Source: Loigolactobacillus iwatensis
Lineage (GTDB): Bacteria; Bacillota; Bacilli; Lactobacillales; Lactobacillaceae
Length of the DNA stretch: 42,352 nucleotides
NCBI RefSeq assembly: GCF_003950295.1
Contig: NZ_RHNP01000026.1
Span: 1 to 42,352, forward strand
Reading direction: 5' to 3'
The notes beneath the pieces were generated by a model, which saw nothing but the letters and a program-made list of their open reading frames with translations, did not search any database and was not told where the DNA came from. Positions 8,701 to 16,945 of the stretch are shown piece after piece. The first letter of the stretch is position 1, and every line of letters starts with the position of its first letter. The translations under genes were made by a program, and so were the position numbers.

Positions 8701-8866
8701 TTTATGGCTCTATTTGGTAAGTAAGCTAAAATTTGTTGCTGTATCCTCTTAAAAGTTTGCGCAAGAAGGCTACTAAACTTTATTAGCAGTTTTGGTCAGT
8801 AATACTTTGAACTGAAGGTCTTTCCAAACACTCCCTTAAGCTAAAGTGCCTTTTTTGGATTGGTTA

Positions 8867-9964
8867 TTAGTTAATGTACTGTAATTCCTTTGGTGTGTGG
8901 GTAAACGGTTTTGCCCCTGTTTCAGTAACGTGGACACAATCTTCAATTCGAACACCAGCAACACCAGGAATATAAATCCCGGGTTCAATTGAGAAACACA
9001 TGCCAGGTTGTAATTCCATATTATTACCCGCCATAATTGAAGGAAATTCATGCGTGGAAGTACCAATTCCATGACCTAAGCGGTGAATAAAGTAGTCACC
9101 GTACCCGGCCTTGGTAATCACATCCCGGGCAATTTGATCTAATTCTGCTGCTGTAAGACCTGGTTTGACGGCTGCCTGAGCTGTTAGTTGTGCCTCCAAA
9201 CAGACCTTATGAATATCAAGTGCCTTGTCACTAGGTTTACCGAAAGCAATGGTTCTCGTAGCATCGCTCATATAACCCTTGTTAACGGTGCCTAAATCGA
9301 ATAAAACAAGTTCATTTGGTGCAAGTTTTGTTTCTTTAGGTTCGCCGTGAGGATCAGAGGCGTTAGTTCCAGCTTGAACAATTGTGCCAAAGCTCATTTT
9401 CATCACGCCTTGTTGCATTAACGCGTATTCAATTTCGGCGACAATCTGTTGTTCGGTTCGGCCGGCCTGAACAGCCTTAAAGCCAACACTGAAAGCATAA
9501 TCGGCCTGCTTACCAGCCTCGTCCATTAGGGCAATTTCGGCGGGCGTTTTAATCAATTTGGCCTTTTCAATAAAGCGACTAGCATCGCCAGGGAAGGTTG
9601 CTTCCGGAAAATATTTCAGGATTGTTTCGTAACGGCCAACAGGTAGATCATCTTTTTCAATTGCCCAACGCAGGGAGTTTGGCTGGCGGTTTTTGATCTG
9701 TTCTGCAATGATGGCAAAAGGGTCTTCGTGATCTAAGTAACCATAATCACCATATTTCCAGCCAGCACCCTTGACTGCTTCAACTTCTAACTGAGGTCCA
9801 AAATAGAAGGGATCTTGATCTGGAAAGACTAAGAGTGCTTGCACACGTTCTTCTGGTTCAGCATAAAATCCGGAGAAATAGGCAACGCTTGTTGGGTTGC
9901 TGATGAAGGCTACATCTAAATTATTTTCTTGTAGCCAATGACTTAAACTCTGTAAGTGGTCCAT
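8867..9964 (-). CDS. pepQ: Xaa-Pro dipeptidase (prolidase), M24B
   Basis: A cytosolic metallopeptidase that splits dipeptides ending in proline, part of the casein- or peptide-use set of lactic acid bacteria. It has 365 residues. The N-terminal creatinase-like domain (about 1-130) precedes the pita-bread catalytic domain. Metal ligands are visible: two Asp in FDLGTVNKGYMSDATRT, His in HRLGHGIGTSTHEFP, Glu in FSIEPGIY and Glu in VRIEDCVHV. The ATG follows AAAGGATG. It sits head-to-head with ccpA, the classic Lactobacillus arrangement, with a 213-bp shared intergenic region. Confidence 0.96.
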   Translation of the reverse strand: MDHLQSLSHWLQENNLDVAFISNPTSVAYFSGFYAEPEERVQALLVFPDQDPFYFGPQLEVEAVKGAGWKYGDYGYLDHEDPFAIIAEQIKNRQPNSLRWAIEKDDLPVGRYETILKYFPEATFPGDASRFIEKAKLIKTPAEIALMDEAGKQADYAFSVGFKAVQAGRTEQQIVAEIEYALMQQGVMKMSFGTIVQAGTNASDPHGEPKETKLAPNELVLFDLGTVNKGYMSDATRTIAFGKPSDKALDIHKVCLEAQLTAQAAVKPGLTAAELDQIARDVITKAGYGDYFIHRLGHGIGTSTHEFPSIMAGNNMELQPGMCFSIEPGIYIPGVAGVRIEDCVHVTETGAKPFTHTPKELQYIN

Positions 9965-10088
9965 AAAATCATCCTTTCTTAACTAAAGTCAGTATAGCAT
10001 ATTCAACACCCCGCGTTAGCAGATACCCATTAATGCTTGGTTTAAATAAATTATGAAAACAATCATGTAAGTTTTATGAAAAAAGGCT

Positions 10089-10103
10089 TTAAAACGCTTG
10101 CAT
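10089..10103 (-). promoter_or_regulatory. Candidate CcpA operator (cre) at the ccpA promoter
   Basis: Read on the minus strand it is ATGCAAGCGTTTTAA, one mismatch from WTGNAANCGNWNNCW. It overlaps the -35 box of ccpA. A second one-mismatch candidate, ATGAAAGCGGAGAGA, lies at 10152-10166 just before the ribosome site. Either would allow autoregulation of ccpA. Confidence 0.45.
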
Positions 10104-10126
10104 TTGTTTTCAAACTTTGTTAAATT
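10098..10126 (+). promoter_or_regulatory. Promoter of ccpA
   Basis: -35 TTGCAT (10098-10103), a 17-bp spacer and -10 TAAATT (10121-10126), giving an untranslated leader of about 45 nt. Confidence 0.55.
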
Positions 10127-10177
10127 GGTAAAGGTGAATTTATGAAAACAAATGAAAGCGGAGAGAGGGACTTATAA

Positions 10178-11179
10178 ATGGAAAAACAGACAATTACAAT
10201 TTACGATGTTGCCCGTGAGGCAAGTGTCTCGATGGCAACCGTTTCGCGGGTTGTTAACGGTAACCCAAACGTTAAACCGGCAACGCGCAAAAAGGTTTTA
10301 GAGGTGATTGATCGTTTAGATTACCGGCCTAATGCTGTTGCTCGTGGTTTGGCTAGCAAAAAAACAACGACAGTCGGGGTTATTATTCCGGATGTAACCA
10401 ATATTTATTTTTCATCATTAGCACGGGGAATTGATGACGTTGCAACGATGTATAAGTACAATATTATTTTGGCTAACTCTGATGAAAACGGTCAAAAAGA
10501 ATTACAAGTGTTAAATACGTTGTTAGCTAAACAAGTGGATGGCATTATTTTCATGGGTAATCAGATTTCGACTAATATGCGTTCGGAATTTGCCCGTTCA
10601 AAAACGCCAATCGTTTTGGCCGGCTCAGTTGATTCGGATGAAGAAATTGCTAGTGTCAATATTGATTATATTGCTGCCGTTGAAGAAGCAGTTAGTACTT
10701 TAATCCGCCACGGCAATAAGAAGGTTGCTTTTGTTACCGGTAATATGGACCAACCAATTAATGGATTATACCGGTTAAATGGGTATAAAAAGGCCTTAGC
10801 AAAGGTTGGCTTACCATTTGATGAAAAGCTAGTATTTGAAACTGAATATAGTTATAAGGCCGGTGAAGCAATTTGGCCAGAAATTAAGGCTACTGATGCG
10901 ACGGCCGCAGTAGTTGGTGACGATGAACTAGCAATTGGATTACTCAATGGTGCTGGTGATGATAACGCCAAATTCCCAGATGATTTTGAGATCATCACAA
11001 GTAATGATTCCAAGCTAACTGAGATGTCACGACCAAAGATGAGTTCAATCACACAACCTTTATATGATATTGGTGCGGTTGCAATGCGTTTGTTGACTAA
11101 GTTAATGAACAAAGAAGAAATTGAAAATCAAACAATTCTTTTACCTTACGGAATTGTGGAACGTGGTACTACTAAATAG
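10178..11179 (+). CDS. ccpA: Catabolite control protein A, LacI family
   Basis: The global carbon-catabolite regulator of Firmicutes. With HPr-Ser46-P it binds cre sites. 333 residues. The LacI-type helix-turn-helix is at 5-26 (TIYDVAREASVSMATVSRVV), with the hinge helix NAVARGLASKKT at about 53-64. The periplasmic-binding-protein-like core follows, starting VGVIIPDVTNIYFSSLARGI. These are diagnostic CcpA sequences. The ATG has GAGAGAGGGA upstream. It is transcribed divergently from pepQ and ends at a strong hairpin. At least one strong cre candidate in this window lies at the small RNA promoter at 29360. Confidence 0.97.
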   Translation: MEKQTITIYDVAREASVSMATVSRVVNGNPNVKPATRKKVLEVIDRLDYRPNAVARGLASKKTTTVGVIIPDVTNIYFSSLARGIDDVATMYKYNIILANSDENGQKELQVLNTLLAKQVDGIIFMGNQISTNMRSEFARSKTPIVLAGSVDSDEEIASVNIDYIAAVEEAVSTLIRHGNKKVAFVTGNMDQPINGLYRLNGYKKALAKVGLPFDEKLVFETEYSYKAGEAIWPEIKATDATAAVVGDDELAIGLLNGAGDDNAKFPDDFEIITSNDSKLTEMSRPKMSSITQPLYDIGAVAMRLLTKLMNKEEIENQTILLPYGIVERGTTK

Positions 11180-11202
11180 TAGTTAATCGTTTTTTGATAA
11201 AG

Positions 11203-11248
11203 AATGTGGCGTCGAAACAAAAATCAATTTTTGTTTCGACGCCACATT
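11203..11248. terminator. Terminator after ccpA
   Basis: A perfect 21-bp stem (11203-11223 with 11228-11248) closing a TCAA loop, followed by TTTTATT. Confidence 0.92.
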
Positions 11249-11276
11249 TTTATTCCTCGATACTTCTTCTACCATT

Positions 11277-11303
11277 TTGGCAAAATAATCTTTGGTGTAT
11301 ACT
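11277..11303 (+). promoter_or_regulatory. Possible promoter for the 57-aa membrane protein
   Basis: TTGGCA (11277-11282), a short 15-bp spacer, and TATACT (11298-11303), about 30 bp before the start. Confidence 0.4.
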
Positions 11304-11333
11304 AAAAGTGTAAGAATAAATGGAGGCGATCTC

Positions 11334-11507
11334 ATGCGGAATTTTGCACGATCGGCAGGATGTTCGATCTTTTTTGTTATTTTTTACGCAGTTGTTTTAG
11401 TGGCGGTTATTTTTCAGGCTAACATGTTGGCCATGTTGTTGATGGCAATTGGTATGCTACTAAACGCAGTGATTAATCTGGGTGCGCGCTACCAAACTAA
11501 AAAATAG
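11334..11507 (+). CDS. Small membrane protein, 57 aa
   Basis: The family is unknown to me. Residues about 8-27 and 30-50 form two hydrophobic helices (CSIFFVIFYAVVLVAVIF and MLAMLLMAIGMLLNAVINLG), so it is probably a hairpin-type inner membrane protein with a basic tail (RYQTKK). I chose the ATG at 11334 because TGGAGGCGAT ends 3-8 nt before it. An earlier in-frame ATG at 11292 has no ribosome site and overlaps the promoter. It lies between two terminators, so it is its own transcription unit. Confidence 0.75.
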   Translation: MRNFARSAGCSIFFVIFYAVVLVAVIFQANMLAMLLMAIGMLLNAVINLGARYQTKK

Positions 11508-11529
11508 GCTAAATTAAAAAGGCAACGTA

Positions 11530-11582
11530 AAAAAGCAGGTAGTTTACTAACCAGAAATTGATTAGTAAACTGCTTGCTTTTT
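11530..11582. terminator. Bidirectional terminator
   Basis: The arms AAAAAGCAGGTAGTTTACTAA (11530-11550, with G-U pairs) and its partner at 11562-11582 form a 21-bp stem bordered by T-runs in both directions. It serves the small membrane protein on the plus strand and the penicillin-binding protein on the minus strand. Confidence 0.85.
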
Positions 11583-11591
11583 TATAATAGA

Positions 11592-14153
11592 TTATCTACT
11601 TGTTGTTCCAATACCAATGTTCTGGCGTTTATTAATTGAAGTTGAACTACTACTTGGAATAACTTCGCCACCAAACAAGGCAGCATCAGGGTCACCACCA
11701 TTAAAGTAGTTTTTCCAGAAAGCGTTATAGGCTTTTTTGGAACCCCCAATTGCAAAACGATATTTAACTGGATCAGGTGACCAGCCGGCGTAAAGTGATT
11801 TAGTTTTGCTTCCACTAATAGCCTGGCGTGAGCCTTGATAGCTTATTCGTCCAGGTAGTCGGCCAGTTGACTTAGTGACAGAAACTTCTGTCACTCCAGA
11901 AGGGCGAGTGCGTCGTTGGGTAGTTCCAAGAATGCTACTATCCGTGGTATTGATCGCATTAGCTAAGTTGGTCCAGTAGGCATTACTAACCTCACCGGAA
12001 GTATCCGTCAAGTTATACGAGTTTCCGTAGAAATTATCGTAACCAGTCCAAGTTGCTAACGTGACCTTTGGTGTGCTACCAACGAACCAACTATCCCGGT
12101 TATCATTTGAAGTACCAGTTTTACCTACAAGATTGCTGGTATTAAACGTTGCTGCACCAGGAATTTGACTGGCAGTTCCCTGAGTAACAACGGAACGCAT
12201 CATGTTTGACATTACATAGGCCGTTGCAGGCGAGAAGACCTGCGTGGTTTTTGGTTTATGTTGATAAACAGTTTTTCCGTTATTATCAGTAATTTTTGAA
12301 ACAACGTAAGCATCAGTGTGTTTGCCACCATTTGAAAGCGTGGTGTAAGCGCTGGCCTCATCGGCAACACTAACTCCGTATTGGGTACCACCAAGTGCTA
12401 AGCCAAGTTCTTTGTAGTCCTTATTGGTTAACTTAATCCCCATCTTTTCCATGTACGGCTTCACTGAGCCGTGTTTGCGCACTTGGTTATAGAGGTTGAC
12501 AGCGGGAATATTATAAGAATATTTAAGGGCATCACGAGAACTAACAAAACGATTCTGAATTGTTTGACCGTAATCGGTTGGCTTATAGCCATTATAATTA
12601 ACCTTAAAATCAGCGATCTTAGTTTCCGATCCAATGAGCTTGCGCTGAATGGCAGGACCATAAACTAATAGTGGTTTAATTGATGAGCCAGGGGAACGCT
12701 TAGTGTCAAAGGCGTGATTAATTTGTGTGACGGAAAAATCACGTCCGCCAACAAAGCCAAGGATGGCACCAGTGTGGTTATTAAGCAACACGCTACCATT
12801 TTGCGCCGGTTCTTTAACGTGAATCGTTTTGCCGGTCTGCGGGTCAGTTGACGTATCCTCATGTGTTGGACCAAATGTGTTGCCTTGTTCTTGGACCACG
12901 TTTTGCATACTATCGTAAACGGACTTATTGATTGTGGTGTAAACATGATAACCACGTTCAGTCAACAATTGGGAAGCCTGTTGGTAATACTGTTGATAAA
13001 GGTTGTTATCCTGATTGACCTCAGTTGCGGTCAATCCATCTTTTTTGTAAAGTTGCTTCATTAAAATATTTCGTGCGTCTTTAGTAACCAAGTTATAAAC
13101 GTAACCGTATTTCTGGGTCGGCTCCGGATTTGGTTGCTTACTAAGAAAATCTTTTTTGAGATCGTACTTTTCAGCGGTTTGCCACTGTTGTTTAGTGATT
13201 TTATTGTCCCGGTACATTCTGAACAAAACAACGTTCTTACGGTCTAAACCAAGTGAAAGATTCTTTTTCAAAGAGCCGTTATTCTTATAAGGTGTATAGA
13301 CTGAAGGACTTTGTGGTAGTCCGGCAATAAAGGCTACTTGTGGTAAGTTTAGGTCACTGGCTGGCTTTCCAAACAGCCCCTCCGCTGCTTCTTGAACACC
13401 GGCAACATTCTGGCCCTTATTATTTCGACCAAAGGTGGCGGCATTTAAGTAGGCCTGGAGAATTTCTGATTTTGAAAAGTATTTGTCGACACGTAGAGCA
13501 AGTAAAATTTCGCTAGCCTTACGTTTAAACGTCGTTTCAGAGTTTAACAATTGCATTTTAACTAATTGTTGGGTCAAAGTTGATCCACCAGTTTGCGTGC
13601 CAATTCCGGTTAAACTAGAAAAAAGGGCACGCACAACTGATTTAGGAACGACACCATGATGCTGATAGAAGTATTGATCTTCCGTTGATGTAATCGCCTT
13701 AGTTAAATTCGGTGAAATTTGATTAATTGAAACTGGCGTGCTAGTGATATTTGTTTGTAATTCACCTAATTTGACATTTTTAGCAAAATATAAATTTGAA
13801 GGTGCGTAATCACTATTAATTGCCGTTTTCATTGTATTATAACTTGGTATTGTATCCTTATTGAGTAATGACGCAAAATAACCTAGGCCAATTCCCACTG
13901 TTAATGTGCCAACAATCAATAAAAATGAAGCAATATGTAAGAATAAACTCTTTAAGACACTTATCGTGATGTTTAAATAGTAAAAGAAAGCTTCACGTGG
14001 GGTCGCATTTTCTTTGAACGTGATTTTTGGAAAACGCAAGAATTCAATAATACTATGCCCTAAACGACTAAAAAAGCCATGCATACCCTTCGTATGGTTA
14101 CCCGAGCGTGTGCGTCGGTCAGACCTTGAGTTATGGTCGTCTTTCAACTTCAT
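11592..14153 (-). CDS. Class A penicillin-binding protein (glycosyltransferase/transpeptidase)
   Basis: A bifunctional peptidoglycan synthase of 853 residues, probably of the lactobacillal PBP2A type. A long basic cytoplasmic tail (1-60) precedes the membrane anchor at about 65-95. The GT51 domain follows, with catalytic Glu158 in STEDQYFYQHHGV, then GGSTLTQQLVK (189-199) and the later YLNAATFGRN. The transpeptidase has Ser489-x-x-Lys492 (SPGSSIKP), Ser545-Tyr-Asn547 and Lys677-Thr-Gly. The C-terminal 80 residues are low in complexity and Ser/Thr rich. The ATG comes only about 4 nt after AAGG (AAGGTGGG-ATG), tighter than usual. No other start is better supported. Confidence 0.95.
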   Translation of the reverse strand: MKLKDDHNSRSDRRTRSGNHTKGMHGFFSRLGHSIIEFLRFPKITFKENATPREAFFYYLNITISVLKSLFLHIASFLLIVGTLTVGIGLGYFASLLNKDTIPSYNTMKTAINSDYAPSNLYFAKNVKLGELQTNITSTPVSINQISPNLTKAITSTEDQYFYQHHGVVPKSVVRALFSSLTGIGTQTGGSTLTQQLVKMQLLNSETTFKRKASEILLALRVDKYFSKSEILQAYLNAATFGRNNKGQNVAGVQEAAEGLFGKPASDLNLPQVAFIAGLPQSPSVYTPYKNNGSLKKNLSLGLDRKNVVLFRMYRDNKITKQQWQTAEKYDLKKDFLSKQPNPEPTQKYGYVYNLVTKDARNILMKQLYKKDGLTATEVNQDNNLYQQYYQQASQLLTERGYHVYTTINKSVYDSMQNVVQEQGNTFGPTHEDTSTDPQTGKTIHVKEPAQNGSVLLNNHTGAILGFVGGRDFSVTQINHAFDTKRSPGSSIKPLLVYGPAIQRKLIGSETKIADFKVNYNGYKPTDYGQTIQNRFVSSRDALKYSYNIPAVNLYNQVRKHGSVKPYMEKMGIKLTNKDYKELGLALGGTQYGVSVADEASAYTTLSNGGKHTDAYVVSKITDNNGKTVYQHKPKTTQVFSPATAYVMSNMMRSVVTQGTASQIPGAATFNTSNLVGKTGTSNDNRDSWFVGSTPKVTLATWTGYDNFYGNSYNLTDTSGEVSNAYWTNLANAINTTDSSILGTTQRRTRPSGVTEVSVTKSTGRLPGRISYQGSRQAISGSKTKSLYAGWSPDPVKYRFAIGGSKKAYNAFWKNYFNGGDPDAALFGGEVIPSSSSTSINKRQNIGIGTTSR

Positions 14154-14373
14154 CCCACCTTAATAAATCAAAATACTCCTATGTATTATAACAGATTGCT
14201 TTTTAAATGCAGTGCAAAAATTAAGAAGTTAACAAAAACGAAAACTTTTTGCTGAAAATAGAGCTGGTAGTGAAATACGAAAAATGTCATGATAGTAAAA
14301 AGTGTTACTAGTGGCATAAACGAGATGTTGCATTCATATAAAATAGATATTAGTTTACCTAGGAGGCTTGGAG

Positions 14374-15063
14374 ATGTACACAACTTTACTATTTGATCTA
14401 GATGATACGTTACTTGATTTTAAAGCAGCCGAAAAACAAGCGCTAAGTAGTCTTTTTCGAGAATTACGGTTGCCATTAACACAAACAATTCAGCAACGCT
14501 ATGCTACATTAAATACTGGCTTATGGCAAGAGTATGAATTAGGAAAAATTACCCGGGAAACATTGTTGAAAACGCGGTTCACACTTTTATTTAAACAACT
14601 AGACCAGAAAATTGATGGTGTTGCCTGTGAAAAAAGGTACCGAAGTTATTTAAGCAAGGGACACGCGTTAGTTCCCCATGCCAGTGAAATTTGCGGAATC
14701 TTGAAACAAGATTTTCATTTAGAAGTTGCAACGAATGGAATTGCCAAAATGCAGTTACAACGGTTAGCGGATTCAGGCCTAGATAATTATTTTGAACGTG
14801 TTTTTGTTTCCGAAGAAGCAGGTTTTCAGAAACCACAGTTGGAATTCTTTAATTATATTGCACAAGAGTTACCATACTTTGAAAAGGAAAGGACGCTAAT
14901 AATTGGCGATTCGTTGACGTCGGACATTGCTGGTGGCAATCGATTTGGGATTGATACTTGTTGGTTTAATCCTAATTTAGTTACCAATCAAACAAGTACC
15001 ACACCAACATTTCAAATCAGACAATTACCCGATTTAATCAAATTATTGGGACAACAAAAATAA
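14374..15063 (+). CDS. HAD family hydrolase, YjjG/YfnB-type 5'-nucleotidase
   Basis: A cytoplasmic haloacid-dehalogenase phosphatase, 229 residues. Motif I is FDLDDTLLDF (Asp8 nucleophile, Asp10 acid/base). Motif II is the Thr in VATNG near residue 128. The Lys of motif III is in GFQKPQLEF, and motif IV is GDSLTSDIAGG. The length, the helical cap after motif I and the LDDTL.DF start resemble the YjjG/YfnB group, which acts on pyrimidine nucleotides and damaged nucleotides. Substrate is inference. The start is the ATG at 14374, 7 nt after AGGAGG (14361-14366). An in-frame TTG six bases earlier is ignored. Confidence 0.88.
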   Translation: MYTTLLFDLDDTLLDFKAAEKQALSSLFRELRLPLTQTIQQRYATLNTGLWQEYELGKITRETLLKTRFTLLFKQLDQKIDGVACEKRYRSYLSKGHALVPHASEICGILKQDFHLEVATNGIAKMQLQRLADSGLDNYFERVFVSEEAGFQKPQLEFFNYIAQELPYFEKERTLIIGDSLTSDIAGGNRFGIDTCWFNPNLVTNQTSTTPTFQIRQLPDLIKLLGQQK

Positions 15064-15111
15064 ACACGAAATAAGCGGTAAATTTCACTGGTTTACCACT
15101 TATTTCGTGTT
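15063..15111. terminator. Bidirectional terminator
   Basis: A 20-bp stem with one mismatch (15063-15082 with 15092-15111) starts in the last base of the HAD stop codon and is followed by TTTTAATTT. It also lies 40 bp past the minus-strand baeRF gene and can terminate both. Confidence 0.85.
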
Positions 15112-15150
15112 TTAATTTAATTTTAAAAAGTAATGATTAGACTGTTTTGC

Positions 15151-16290
15151 TTAACGATAGCGACTAATTGCACAGGCAGTCTGTCCTTCTGGCATTTGTT
15201 CGCTAGGGATAATCACAACTTTACCGCCAAAGTTTAACGTATAATCACTCAGATCAAAGAGTAGATTATGGCGTTGGCCGATGGGAGTGCTTTGATCTAG
15301 TCCATCGGCCGTCATAATTCCGGCCGCAAAGCCATCTTGTGCCAACAGTAGAGTATCAATTTGTCCGGCTTTGGCTGCCAAAACTAAATCTTGCGAAGTT
15401 GTAAGAATTTTTCGCTGGGGAATTGCGTTTTGGTAACGATCTAATGTAATGGCGACAATTGCAGCAGCCCACTGTTGGTGTAATGGTTCAGTTTGTTTTT
15501 GAATTTGTTCTTTACTGAGATTAGCAGGGGAGGCCGTAATTTTTAAATGCTGTGCCAAGGCACTATTTTTACTTAATTGACGGAATAACGCTTGATTTTC
15601 GCTTAAACCGAACAGAATTAAACGTTTTGAATCAGTGTGGTCGATGAGATAATCATCAATCGCCTGATAATAATTGTGGTGGTCAATCTCAGTTTCTTCA
15701 TCTTTAGCGTTATGGCCGTGATAGCTGACACTACCAGCACCATCGCCGTTTGTTCGAAAATTGAGGTCACCACCCTTAATTTCTTCACCTAAGGCCTTTT
15801 TAAGTGTCGTTGGTGCGTCTTCAGGGAATGTAATTTCGCTAAACCGCTGACCTTCGTATTTAAAGAGGCGAAAACTATCTTGGTTTAAACAGAGCAACGT
15901 ATAGTCAAATTGACGCTGATTATTATTGATAATGGGCATCAGATCTGGAAACCGGCTAACACTGACACGTTGAGTGACTGCTGAGTTTAAACGGGTAACC
16001 ATCATTTCATTTTGATTAACGATAATTCCCAGACTGATCGACAACTGATCACGCCAAAATGTTGCGTCACTTAAGAGTGGTGTCAATTGTGCTTCAAAAG
16101 ATGACCAATTTGTTTCGGGAAATAGGGTGGTAAACTGTTCCTTGGCTTCCTTTAATAAATTTTTATAAGTGATTTGTGATTTTTCTGCTTCGTTTCGCAG
16201 TGGCAGTGTGTTCAGATAAATTGAGACAAACGGGCCGTGCTGCAGATCGTTAAGTAACGTTTTCAAATCAATGTAATGTGTTGTAACCAT
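15151..16290 (-). CDS. baeRF family protein (bacterial eRF1-like)
   Basis: 379 residues, soluble. The domain order resembles the bacterial archaeo-eukaryotic release-factor-like (baeRF) families, which descend from the aRF1/eRF1 fold. The N-terminal part has FVSIYLNTLP, and the centre has the long charged loop VSYHGHNAKDEETEIDHHNY where eRF1 carries its GGQ region. RLILFGLSENQALFRQL follows, and the chain closes with GGKVVIIPSEQMPEGQTACA and ISRYR, a typical baeRF tail. No GGQ tripeptide is present. A role in ribosome rescue or hibernation has been proposed for the family but is not established. The ATG at 16290 follows AAAGGAGG by 8 nt; an earlier start 36 bp upstream has no such site. Confidence 0.8.
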   Translation of the reverse strand: MVTTHYIDLKTLLNDLQHGPFVSIYLNTLPLRNEAEKSQITYKNLLKEAKEQFTTLFPETNWSSFEAQLTPLLSDATFWRDQLSISLGIIVNQNEMMVTRLNSAVTQRVSVSRFPDLMPIINNNQRQFDYTLLCLNQDSFRLFKYEGQRFSEITFPEDAPTTLKKALGEEIKGGDLNFRTNGDGAGSVSYHGHNAKDEETEIDHHNYYQAIDDYLIDHTDSKRLILFGLSENQALFRQLSKNSALAQHLKITASPANLSKEQIQKQTEPLHQQWAAAIVAITLDRYQNAIPQRKILTTSQDLVLAAKAGQIDTLLLAQDGFAAGIMTADGLDQSTPIGQRHNLLFDLSDYTLNFGGKVVIIPSEQMPEGQTACAISRYR

Positions 16291-16389
16291 AAGGTAGTCC
16301 TCCTTTGATGATGAAAGTATTGCCAATTCAGGCTACCTTAAGGTTAACAAGTTATCGGGATAAAAGCGATAAATATGCTAACGAGTTTT

Positions 16390-16932
16390 CTAATCGGAAA
16401 TCTGGAAGTAGCGAATTCGTTTGTAAAGTAATGCACCAAGCCACCCAGCTGCAGCGGCCTTAATGATTGCCGGAATAATAAAGGGTATAAAGCCGGCATT
16501 AAAAGCGGCGGTGGCGGAAAGATGACCGCTAAATGCTAACCAAATAGTTCCCATGATTAACGTTGCGAACGCACCTAGTAAGTTAGCGGTTATAGCGTGA
16601 AAATAGTGATAGCCGAAATGTTGCAAGTAACTGCCGGTAATCCAGCCCGTTAATAGAAAACCAAATAGAAAGCCACCAGTTGGTCCAAATAACGCGCCAA
16701 TCCCAGATGCCATTCCGGCAAAAACGGGCAATCCAATCAGGCCAAGTAGAAGATAGATTGTAATTGCCCAGCAACTGTATTTTCGTTTAAGTACAGTGGC
16801 ACAGAGTCCAATGGCAAACGTCTGACCAGTTAAAGGCACTAATCCAAGTGGTACGATCAATTGCGAAAAAATGGCGATAATGATGGCAAATTCGGCTGCT
16901 AAAATAAATCCTTTTAATTGTGTGTGTGTCAT
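16390..16932 (-). CDS. bioY: Biotin transporter S component BioY
   Basis: The substrate-binding membrane subunit of the ECF-type biotin importer. 180 residues, about six membrane segments, normal family length. The signature region LPVFAGMASGIGALFGPTGG (about residues 64-83) is intact, and FAIGLCATVLKRK precedes it. The start is the ATG at 16932, 8 nt after AAAAGGAG. The reading frame extends upstream into birA but has no better start. It lies 13 bp after birA and shares its transcript. No EcfA/EcfT genes are next to it, so it should use the general ECF module encoded elsewhere. Confidence 0.95.
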   Translation of the reverse strand: MTHTQLKGFILAAEFAIIIAIFSQLIVPLGLVPLTGQTFAIGLCATVLKRKYSCWAITIYLLLGLIGLPVFAGMASGIGALFGPTGGFLFGFLLTGWITGSYLQHFGYHYFHAITANLLGAFATLIMGTIWLAFSGHLSATAAFNAGFIPFIIPAIIKAAAAGWLGALLYKRIRYFQISD

Positions 16933-16945
16933 TGTGGTTCTCCTT

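Noticed and set aside
12471-13064. Several 60-100 codon frames opposite or within the PBP gene
   Set aside because: Shadows of the long, well-supported PBP reading frame; no ribosome sites or family features.
14186-14383. Hydrophobic 65-codon frame on the minus strand between the PBP and HAD genes
   Set aside because: AT-rich intergenic DNA; it starts over the ribosome site of the HAD gene and has none of its own.
16342-16352. GGTTAACAAG near the bioY end, a BirA half-site
   Set aside because: No inverted partner at the required distance, and it lies downstream of bioY, not at a promoter.
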